Positions 55,741-64,000 of a stretch of 64,000 nt of DNA are shown here, in pieces. This stretch comes from Chrysophaeum taylorii (taxonomy: Eukaryota > Sar > Pelagophyceae > Pelagomonadales > Pelagomonadaceae), in NCBI GenBank assembly GCA_029834535.1, contig JAQMWT010000417.1:1-64000 (forward strand), in the 5' to 3' direction. A program made the position numbers and the translations under genes. Within the stretch, counting starts at the first letter, position 1; each line of letters starts with the position of its first letter. The notes under the pieces are model-generated. The model was given only the letters and a program-made list of their open reading frames with translations, ran no database searches and was not told the DNA's origin.

Positions 55741-58617
55741 AGAGGTTTCCGCCAAAGTGGCGAAGTCCTGCCGACCGCGTTGAGCCCAACAGATCGATCC
55801 TCTGAGCAGTATTTGCGAATTGCCGACACCACCGTTCGTCACGTACAGGTTCCGCTGTTGAATACGCGTACTCGTGTCGTTAAGTGGGTGTCAGAAGATG
55901 ATCTCCAGGATCCCGCCAAATGGAAACCGCCAGAAGTACCTGTGCTTCTGCTTCCAACAGATGCGCCGGGGACGGCTCATGCTTCTTCTGCTGCCTCCCC
56001 CCGACAATCAAAAGTGGACGTTCCGCCGGATCCTGAACCTGACCAGGAGCCGAAAGTAAGGAACGAGCCGAATGTGCGCGTCAAAGGTGAAAAGATCAAT
56101 AAGAGCCACCCTGAGGTGAGGTTCAAATACGAAGAAAGTCCGATGTGCCATGGAAGGATGCGCCGCGCGACGCGGACGGTGCACCGTTACCGCAAACTCC
56201 GGAGCACGTTAAGGACAACGATGCCATGAAAGTTGAAACTCCGACGAAAGAAGAAGTCGAGAAGGTTGTTCGAGAACTGGGAATCCCCGACAACCCGCAT
56301 CTGGATGAGGATGCGAAGATGATGTTGAGCCACTGCGTGCAATATGCGTGGGCCTTTTTTGATCCGATTATGAGACCCGTGGACTCGCCGCCGGTTTCTC
56401 TACGATTTAAAGACGCAAACCCACGACCGACTGAGATGACGCCTTATAGGTTGACGCCAGCAAAGCTCGAGTGTCTCAGAAAGCAGATCACCGAGTGGTG
56501 TCGCGATGGAGTCATCCGACCGGCGAACTCTCCGTGGGGATTCCCTGTACTGATGCTGCCTAAGAAGGGAGCAGAGGCCGGGACGTCGAATGCTTTTCGT
56601 GCTGCAGTTGACTTGCGTCAGCTCAATGATCAGTTGGTCAATGACAGTTGGCCGAATATTCGTCAAGATGATGCTTTGGCTTTTCTTGCCATGCGCCGTT
56701 GGCGGACGTGCATTGATATTCGATGGGGTTATCATAACCTACGTTTGGACGCCGCCGCTCAGGACGCCGTTACGATGGTTAGTCCACTTGGAGCCCATAG
56801 TTTCTTGCGCTTGCCTCTGGGAGTGAAAACAGCAGGAGCTCTCTTCTGTAAGCAGATGGCTAGCGATTTGTCCACATGGATGTATAAGGACTTGGTCGCG
56901 TTTGTCGACGATATTATGATGGGATCGGATGAACTCCACCGTCATTTACAAGTCTTGATTGAAGTGCTGTGCCATTTAGCGCAGCGAGGATATAGTGGAC
57001 GAACTTCTAAGTTCCACCTCCTCAAAGATGAAATCGAGTTTCTGGGACACATTTCGACTCCGGAAGGCTTGAAGCCGAATCCCAAGACGTTAGAAGCGTT
57101 GCAGCAGATGCCGATTCCCGGTACGTTGCCGAACACGTCCCCGAAGACCCAGATTCGATCCTTCATCGGCATGAGCAACTACTGCCGCCGATATGTGAAG
57201 AATTATTCGAAGATTGTGGAGCCGCTGAGGCGATTGTGTTTTTTGGGTGTTAAGTTTGAGTGGACGCCTGAGTGCCAAAAGGCATGGGACACGATCATCG
57301 AAGCTTTGGTGGACTCTCGCGGAGTTTATCATCCTGACTACGATCTTCCTTTTCAGATCCGCTCGGATGCTTCCAAGGATGGTCTGGGCGCGTATCTTTT
57401 CAGCTCGTGGAAGTCAAGGACGAAACCGGCAAGGTGACACGAGAGGAACGAGTGATTGAGTATTGGAGCCGAGCTGTGCCGAAAGAGATGCGGAACTATG
57501 AGCCCCGCCGGCTAGAGCTACTGGCAGTTATTCTTTCTCTTGAGCATTTTCGCTCTTATATTGAAGGTCACAAGACGATCCTTGAGACGGATCATCGCAA
57601 TTTGACGTTTTTACGAAAGGCGAAGCACTCGTCTGGGCAGTTGGCTCGATGGGCGATGCGGCTCGCCAATTTCGATCCTGAATTGGGTTACAAACCAGGG
57701 AAGTCGCCGGGAATGAGTATCCCTGACTGTCTCTCTCGCAATCCTATCGATCATGTCATCGAGACGGATGAGTTTGGTGAACCCTTGAACCACGCGTACC
57801 TAGTGTGCCAAGAACTTCCTCGACCTGTCGATGATAAAGGAGTACCTTTACCTGGGTGCCATGTCATTCTGTCGTTTGTTACGACTGAGTTGCCAGTGGA
57901 GGAAGAAGAAGATGGTCGCGACGATCCGGTGCAATTGGCCACGTCTCACGCTACGAGACAACGTCAGAAGCAACCTAGTATTTTCCGTGATGCCGATGAT
58001 TACCAAGAGTACATCGACAAGATTCCGGATAATTTGACTTTGGAAGAGATAGCCAAGAGCAGATCACTGATGCTACTTGCGAGGACATTGGTTATCGCAA
58101 GGCTCAAGGCCATTCTCTTCGTCGGTACGGAGCCAATTATCGCTATCAAGTGGTGAAAGGAGTCCTCTACCGTGCCGCACCCGACTTGCACCCGAGGATA
58201 GTCGCACCCCGGACTTTACGGACGCGTATCATCCGACTGTACCATGACACACCTCTCAATGGTGGTCACATGGGTCGTCAAAGTACAGTGCAGTCGATAC
58301 TTGAACGTTTTTGGTGTCCCAACATGTATAATGAGGTGGGTGCTTATATTGCTGGTTGTATAGTGTGCAAGAAAGCTCGCACGCCTGAACCAATGAGAGC
58401 AGGTCTTCTTCAGCAACCTGTGTGTGTGTATGATGGTGATTGCGCCGTCCTGTGTATGGGTTTGTTCGGACCTTTGCCTAGTGCCGGTCCCGAGACGCAT
58501 CTGATCATCTTTTTTGATCCATTTTCTCATTCCTTGATTCTCGACGTACTGCACCACAAGACTGCTGAGTCAATCCTCGAGTCTTTTGTCGCGAATATAT
58601 TACTCCAAGGTTATCTA

Positions 58618-58885
58618 TATTCGCCTCCCGGGCGGGCCGGTTGGCAGCCGGAACGTTCGCAGTGGGACGGGGTATGGCCGGGGGGCGAAGACGGAAGGTT
58701 ATCGACGAGTTGGTTGTCAGTCACATCGCGGTCTCATCGTCGCATGGCGACAAGCTTGATGGTCACTCTCCGCCGACTGACCTTTCGGCGCTCCTCGTCT
58801 ACAGGCCCGTGATTCCGGACTGGCTCCTGTCGGTCCGGCCTGGCTCCCATGCTCGGGAGAGGTCTGAAGTTAGTTTGTTAGTTAG
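58618..58885 (+). mobile_element. SINE-like element, 5'-truncated, in the integrase of Gypsy copy C
   Basis: A 268-bp insert flanked by TTATCTA at 58611-58617 and 58886-58892 (the second copy overlaps the TTAG tail by two bases). It lacks about the first 100 bp of the full-length copy at 43625 and ends GAGGTCTGAAGTTAGTTTGTTAGTTAG. Confidence 0.88.
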
Positions 58886-60063
58886 TTATCTACCTCCGAG
58901 GATTCGTACCGACAACGGAAAAGAGTTCGTCAACAAATTGATGGAAGAGTTTTGTCATCTCTTCAATGTTCGGTATAGTACCACGATTCCGTATCATGCT
59001 CAGGCTAATCCTGCGGAAAGGGTCAACCGCTTTATCAAGGCTTTCCTCCGTGCATGTCTTCAAGACCGCAAGATCACGGACTGGCCCGAGTTCGCGGAGT
59101 ACATTGCTTTTTGCTACAATCGTAAGTTCATTCCGGGAACTCAGATCTCACCCTTCATGCTCCGTCTCAACCTGCAGCCTATATTGCCGACCGATTATAC
59201 GATCATGGATCTTGATGTCCGCCGCGCGCCGAAAACTCGCTCCGATATTGTGGCAGAGACTCGCGAGAGGTCGAAATTCTACACCGCTACGGTGAATGAA
59301 GCTCGCGAGAAGGCTCTTCGTAAACAACGTCTCGCTTACAATGCGGACCATGTCGATGTGGAGTATGAAGAAGGATCACATGTTCTGCTCTACATCCCTT
59401 TTCTTCAGAACAAGCTTCGACCGGAATGGCGCGGTCCATTCGTTATTCTGGAACGCTTGTCTCCGGTCACTTACAGGATTGAGTCTCTTGATTCTCCTCC
59501 TGAACGCCATCGTGTTCATGTCAGTCAGATCACCCCTGTGATGGTTTCTCCAGTGGTCGATCGAGTCGTGCCAAAACCCAAGGAGACCTTCCGGGATGAT
59601 TTCAAGCGCGTTGAGTTCGTTGTCTTTCGGATCCCCGATAGCAAACGGTCCGATTGGCGAAAGAAGATTTACGTGGCTGAAGTTTAGGAGCCCTATGATT
59701 TGTGAATGATCGAGTCGCTCTGCATTTTATGCCGATCTCGGTCCCCATGACAAGGTTTCTTATTACAAGCCTACTTCACATCTCTCTACTCGCAAGCTCA
59801 AGCCGGAATACAAGGACGTGGACGGTCGCAGTTTCACGGACAAGTCCAAGGTCAACAACAGCACCACTCCTTGTGTCACCGACTTCGCTCCGCATGAGAT
59901 CGATGTGTTGATTCCTAAGTTCACTTTGCGTAGTGGACGCGTCCCCGAACCTGTTGTCGAGCGCGCCTACAAGAAGATTCGTTCCCGAGATGCTCATTCA
60001 GCCAAGGCTCGTAATTCTCGTCGAGCTCGCAGATGGCAGCTCGTATTCTCGCCAGGGGAGTCC

Positions 60064-60361
60064 TGTGGCGGCAACTCCTGACCGCTAAGGCTTACCCCCC
60101 CCTTCTCTAGGCTTGATAACCGTTCAACAGGACGGCTTTTCTTACTTTCCTAGTGACGTCATATCGCTCCCTCGAGAGAAGCGCATCTTGCTATCATAAA
60201 CCAACTCTCCATCCTCAAGTTGAGAGGCTTGGTGACAAGGTGTGTGGCGAGCATAACCGACCCCGAGTCCGTGTTTGCCTCGTTCAGTGAGGTCTAGGGC
60301 GAGTCGGTGAGTACCCCCTTTGTCACCCGGGGGTCGGGAGTGTTTTTTCTGTGCCGCCATA
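60064..60361 (+). repeat. 3' LTR of Gypsy copy C
   Basis: Begins TGTGGCGGCAACTCC after the purine tract CCAGGGGAGTCC and ends GTGCCGCCATA; 298 bp, shorter than the 322-bp LTRs of copy B mainly through fewer AAGAATGC repeats. It contains the bZIP-type palindrome TGACGTCA near 60156. Confidence 0.88.
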
Positions 60362-60553
60362 GGCTCTCCGTATCTTTGTGTGGGGGAATCCGCTTGAGCC
60401 ACGTCTTCGACGGCACAATATGTTCTAAACCGAACACCAACTTCGGGCCGCGGAAAGCACGCGATCGGAGCAGCGCTACCTACGCCTGTCTTTGCGTCTA
60501 CGGAAACTTCACGACCTCATCTGTCGGTCAGGCCAAAGTTCGGCGGGCAGACG

Positions 60554-61560
60554 GTGCTAATCAGACCGTGCTGTCGCCGCGTCCTTATGGCACTTCTCGC
60601 AACAGCTGCGGATGATATTTTGGCGGCAGCGACGGCATTAGACACCGAAGGCTGGTGGGAAATCGACGTTGACTTCGCACGACGCGTTGGTGCGAGTCTA
60701 AATCTCACTGTCGACTACGAAATACTCAACGCCGCGCTCAATAGAGATCTTGGTCCGACTCTTCGAAGGTACCACCACAAAGATGCGGCTGGCCGGAGGC
60801 ACTGGTCATACTGCAGTAACCCGACAAAATTCACGGACAGCCCCCACCGCCGTATTCATTGCCAATGCGGCGCCGGCGGAAGCCGCGGGACCTACCACCT
60901 ACCCGCCTGTCCGGCCTGGGACTGGCCGAATACAACGACGTGGGCCATCCTCTCGGAGTACGGCGCCGGCGCCGGCGGCTATCCCAAGTCGCGTGCTGTG
61001 GAGGCCCCAGTCCCCGCCGCGGCCCTCGACTTCGCCACGGCCCTGGCCTCCACCGAGACCCAACGCCGAGTACGAACAAGAGGCGGGCTCAGTCGACGCC
61101 GAGCAAAGCACCGCCAAAGTCGGACGAGGAGTACGACGACACGCCGTCGCCAGCCCCGTACCGGCAACCCGAGGCCATCATGGCAAAGCCCAAGCTCGAA
61201 GCCGAGGATCACTCAACGGAGATCGCGAGGCTGAGAGCGCGCGTCAGGCACCTTGAGTACGAGAAAGAGGACGTTAAGACCAAGCTGCAGCAGAGCTAGC
61301 CGCCTACCACCAGGTCGACGATCTTCAAGTCGAACTACGCCGGCATCGAGAGCTCGTGACCTTCAACGCCAGCACGATAAAGAAGCAGGAGTGCGAGCTC
61401 GAGGCGCTGTGTCGAGCTGCTGATGGAGCTCGACGCCGAGTCGAGATTTTGTCAGAGGTGCGCGTCCGGGATGCCGGGGCCCGCGCCTCGGAGGCGGAGG
61501 TGCGCGCCTGGGACGCCGAGGCCCGCGCCTCAGCGCCCCAGGCATGGTTCTTGGCGGAGG
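60554..61560 (+). pseudogene. K-like coiled-coil gene K3, interrupted by a TIR element
   Basis: The + strand opens with a compact globular segment ALDTEGWWEIDVDFARRVGA and VDYEILNAALNRDLGPTLRR (60600-60790), a possible small helix-turn-helix domain. It then runs through a low-complexity Arg/Pro-rich part into coiled coils EIARLRARVRHLEYEKEDVK (61220-61290) and CELEALCRAADGARRRVEIL...RASEAEVRAWDAEA (61390-61540). The arrangement of charged Ala-rich coils resembles K1 and K2, but I cannot align its N-terminus with theirs. Frames change several times and a TIR transposon sits at 61566-62863. Function is unknown. Confidence 0.4.
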
Positions 61561-61565
61561 TCAAT

Positions 61566-62863
61566 TACATCTGGCGCATCAGAAATGGGCAGGTTTATTT
61601 AGCCTTACCCTCATACGGAACACGTCACATACATACTAAACTTTTGGCGCTTCAGAAATAAAGAAGGTTCATTGTGCCTTACCCTCACTTGTACCACGTC
61701 ACACAGCGTTTTATATACATACTACGCGCTAAACTGATGTGTCGGTGGACGATTTTTTCGAGCGCGTTTGTCGGAGCTTTGGACTCCTCGGCCGGAGGCG
61801 GGCCGAGCACGAGGCGGTCGCACCGCGTGAAAAAACGTTGGGCCTTAAACGTGAGCTTGTTGCGGCCTTTGAAGTCGATCCGGGAGAGGTACGTGTACAG
61901 TTCTATGGTGGTGAGCTTGCGAAGCTTGTCGTAGGTGTGTTGCTTCAGCTCTTCCAGCGCGCGCGCGATCTCGTCTTTCTTTTGCTGCGCGTCGCGTACC
62001 TTGGTGGCGTCGTTATTGGGCCACTCTGCACTGGCGAGGCGCTGCTCGAAATTCTTGATGAAGCCCGGGACGCGCGCGAGCCCGACAGCAGCCTTGTCGA
62101 CGTGCACGTGCTCGTCGACCTCGCCTCTCTCAAAGGCGGCGATGACGTCGGTGATTATTTTCACGCGAGGACGTCGGTGATTTTTTTCACGTTGAAGGCA
62201 TTAAAGGCGTCGAGCGTCGGTCGGAAGCTTTGTATGCGAGCGCGTTCCTGATGTTGGAGGATCTCGGGCCTGCTGTGTTTGCGGTTGATGCCGAGGATCG
62301 ATTGTACGAGAGTTCGGCGACGCCAGCAACCCCGCATTGCTCGAGAGTCTCTTTCAAAAGGCAATCGGACCAGGCGCGTCGGCCGGTGGGCGTTTGAAAG
62401 ACTGCAGCAACAACTGGGTCGTCGACACGGAGACGGAACTTCGGTGGCATCGTCGGCACTGAATGCACAAATAGCAACCAAAGTACAAGTCCCTATAGAG
62501 CGCGCCGCTGTCCAGGCCCTCGGGGGTATGTGCCGAGGACTTAGTTTGCGTGAAGCTCTAAACAGGCCTCGGGGGGCGACGCTGCGCGCCAAAACGTGCC
62601 GAATGAGGGTTTCGTCGCTCACAATAAACAGCCGTGTCAACCGATTTCCACCTCGCCGCGTCGCGTTTCTTGCTCGGGGACACGCAGCGCGAGTACGACC
62701 AAGGTGCTGGTACGATGGGACCGACGGGACCTGTGAAGGATGCTCGTCTCCGAACGCTTCTAGGGTTGGCCGAATGCCGGAGATTTCGAGTTTTTTGCTG
62801 CCGGATGGGCGCATGACGTCACGAGGCCTTGCTGAGGTATTTTTTTCTGAAGAGCGGGATGTA
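61566..62863 (-). mobile_element. TIR transposon, copy I (1298 bp, 5-bp target duplication TCAAT)
   Basis: The left end TACATCTGGCGCATCAGAAA and the right end, read on the other strand, TACATCCCGCTCTTCAGAAA agree at 16 of 20 bases, and TCAAT flanks both sides (61561-61565 and 62864-62868). An approximately 85-bp subterminal sequence near the left end is duplicated (61575-61650 and 61648-61735, with shared CCTTACCCTCA...CACGTCACA). It carries the cargo gene listed separately on the - strand. No transposase signature is visible, so it may be non-autonomous. A 5-bp duplication with TACATC ends does not match a superfamily I can name. Confidence 0.75.
61685..62480 (-). pseudogene. Cargo gene of TIR element copy I, unrecognised protein
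   Basis: On the - strand: MPPKFRLRVDDPVVAAVFQT, WSDCLLKETLEQCGVAGVAE, LSYNRSS...NIRNALAYKAS (62480-62230), then in another frame KKITDVIAAFERGEVDEHVH, VGLARVPGFIKNFEQRLASA, a charged helix (RDAQQKKDEIARALEELKQH), TIELYTYLSRIDFKGRNKLTF and a short tail to a stop at 61685. A 27-bp tandem duplication (ATCACCGACGTC... at 62147-62190) lies at the frame change. The second copy at 63340-64000 has the same order without that duplication, so the two halves belong to one protein of about 250 residues, largely helical. I recognise no family. The gene starts about 380 bp inside the element end. Confidence 0.5.
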
Positions 62864-62941
62864 TCAATGGGGGCTTGAGTTCGATGAAATTATCGGGGGG
62901 ATCGAGGGGGAACTGGGTTGAAGGATATATACTGACCTTGT

Positions 62942-64000
62942 TACATCTGGCGCATCAGAAAAAATCTCTCTCTCCAGGGCCTCGTGACGTCATGCGCCCA
63001 TCCATTTACAAAAAACTCAAAATCTTCGTCCGATGGCCAACCCTTGAATCGTTCGGAGACGAGCATCCGCCACAGTTCCCGTCGGTCCCATCGTACCAGC
63101 ACCTTGGTCGTGCTCGCCGTAGGCTTCCCTGAGCAAGAAACGCGACGCGGCGAGGTGGAAGTGGGTTGACACGGCTGTTCATTTTTGCGACGAAACCCTC
63201 ATCTTGCACGTTTTGGCGCGCAGCATCGCTCCCCGAGGCCTGCATACGGGATCCAGCTCACCAAGTCATCGGCACACACCACCGAGCCCCCAGCAACTCG
63301 ATCCCGTATACAGACTCGTTCTTTCGTTGCTGTGTGCTCGACAATGCCACCGAAGTTTCGTCTCCGCGTGGATGACTCGGTTGTTGCTGCAGTCCTTGAA
63401 ACATCCACCAACCGACGCTGGTCCGACAGCCTTATGAAAAAGACTCTCGAGCGACGCGAGATTGCTGGCGTCACTGAACTCTCGTACAATCGACCCTCGG
63501 CATCAACCACGAACACAGGAGGCCTGAGATCCTCCAACATCAGGAACGCGCTCGCATACAAAGCTTCCGACCGACGCTCGACGCCTTTAATGCCTTCATC
63601 GTGAAAAAATTCACCGACCTCATCGCCGCCTTTGAGAGAGGCGAGGTCGACGAGCACATGCACGTCGACAAGGTTGCTGTCGGGCTCGCGTGCGTCCCGG
63701 ACTTCATCAAGAATTTTGAGGAGCGGCTTGCCAGTGCAGAGTGGCCCAATGACGACGCCACCAAGGTACGCGAGGCGCAGTAAGAGAAGGACGAGATCGC
63801 GCGCGCGTTGGAAGAGCTGAAGCAACACACCTACGACTCGCTTCGAAACCTCGCCACCATAGAACTGTACACGTACCTCTCCCGGATCGATTTCAAAGGC
63901 CGCAGCAAGCTCACGTTGAAGGCCCAACGTTTTGACACGCGGTGCGACCGCCTCGAGCTACGCCTCGAGCTCGGCCCGCCACCGGCCGAGGGGTCCAAGG
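62942..64000 (+). mobile_element. TIR transposon, copy II (runs off the window)
   Basis: Begins with TACATCTGGCGCATCAGAAA, identical to the left end of copy I, and follows copy I throughout on the opposite strand: GGCCTCGTGACGTCATGCGCCCATCC (from 62978), GAGACGAGCATCC, then the cargo gene MPPKFRLRVDDSVVAAVLET (from 63343), NIRNALAYKAS, KKFTDLIAAFERGEVDEHMH (from 63601) and TIELYTYLSRIDFKGRSKLT (to about 63920). One in-frame stop (63781) and frame changes show decay. The other end lies beyond the window. The two copies are head to head with about 78 bp between them. Confidence 0.72.
62978..63003 (+). promoter_or_regulatory. CRE/bZIP palindrome TGACGTCA upstream of the cargo gene
   Basis: GGCCTCGTGACGTCATGCGCCC is conserved between copy II here and copy I (62804-62829 on the opposite strand), about 360 bp before the cargo start codon, in a region where the two copies otherwise differ at many sites. 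TGACGTCA is the classical CREB/ATF-type bZIP target. A regulatory role is inference. Confidence 0.4.

Larger units (their letters stand above)
50140..60361 (+). mobile_element. Ty3/Gypsy retrotransposon, copy C (5' end missing; methyltransferase-like domain)
   Basis: A fossil element on the + strand. Parts: gag (from about 50150, with the coiled coil LREDLERRRRENERLAEQFA, to about 51380), Cys/His and Arg-rich region (51500-52130), acidic spacer, retropepsin-like region (52860-53006 and 53752-54110, split by a LINE), a post-protease segment (54300-54620), methyltransferase-like domain (54890-55740), single linker unit (56010-56200), reverse transcriptase (56220-57130, FVDDI), RNase H (57340-57780), integrase (58150-59560, split by a SINE-like insert), purine tract and 3' LTR. 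There is no 5' LTR: homology starts inside gag at a junction with Copia sequence. Coding is broken at roughly eight to ten places. It is close in sequence to copy B. Confidence 0.9.

Overview
This is a repeat-dominated stretch of a eukaryotic nuclear genome. Eukaryote is certain: a Rab5-type GTPase gene has five GT-AG introns of only 39-60 nt, and almost everything else is retrotransposon or DNA-transposon sequence of eukaryotic type (Ty3/Gypsy, Ty1/Copia, LINE, SINE-like, Helitron, Crypton-like, a TIR element). Tiny introns, moderately high GC and a Crypton-like gene with a GCR1-type tail suit an alga, oomycete or early fungus. I cannot name the organism. CpG is not visibly depleted.

Layout. 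1-6475: 3' part of a Ty3/Gypsy element (copy A, + strand) next to a decayed coiled-coil gene (K1, 6560-7530, -) and an unrecognised gene (J, 7791-8976, -). 8977-12510: Helitron-derived fragments around a tandem array of a 372-bp tRNA-related repeat that opens with a 130-bp palindrome. 12750-15420: GC-rich Crypton-like tyrosine-recombinase gene. 16636-16780: a perfect 69-bp-arm palindrome. 17150-18463: LINE-like ORF. 18480-21020: Helitron fragment, then the 3' half of a Copia element. 21020-24940: mostly unassigned, AT-richer. 24946-25780: Rab5, the only clear host gene. 26194-43600: coiled-coil gene K2, split by a structurally complete Gypsy element (copy B, 28490-42869, -; two 322-bp LTRs about 97% identical and a 5-bp target duplication). 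43625-43998: SINE-like element. 44100-50135: Copia element (-) interrupted by Helitron/microsatellite sequence. 50140-60361: third Gypsy copy (C, +), carrying a truncated LINE and a SINE-like insert. 60362-64000: K-like coiled-coil gene K3, interrupted by a TIR element at 61566-62863, then a second copy of that element in opposite orientation running off the window.

Main result. All three Gypsy copies carry, between the protease region and the reverse transcriptase, a domain with the ordered motifs of a C5 cytosine DNA methyltransferase (SGAGG; SPPC; a motif VIII-like RVRLLVS; a motif X-like VPPDT). A DNA-methylating enzyme is therefore a family trait of this element. In copy B a segment just downstream of this domain, single-copy in A and C, has expanded into about 23 tandem 181-bp units, apparently a satellite arising inside a retrotransposon.

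Other points of interest: a LINE and a SINE-like family sharing a 3' end and TTAG tail; a 52-nt intron in the Crypton-like gene that coincides with a tandem duplication; a K gene family with a transposase-like core and a Tudor-like segment; and a TIR transposon with a 5-bp target duplication and an unrecognised cargo protein. The Gypsy and Copia copies are fossils with broken coding regions.
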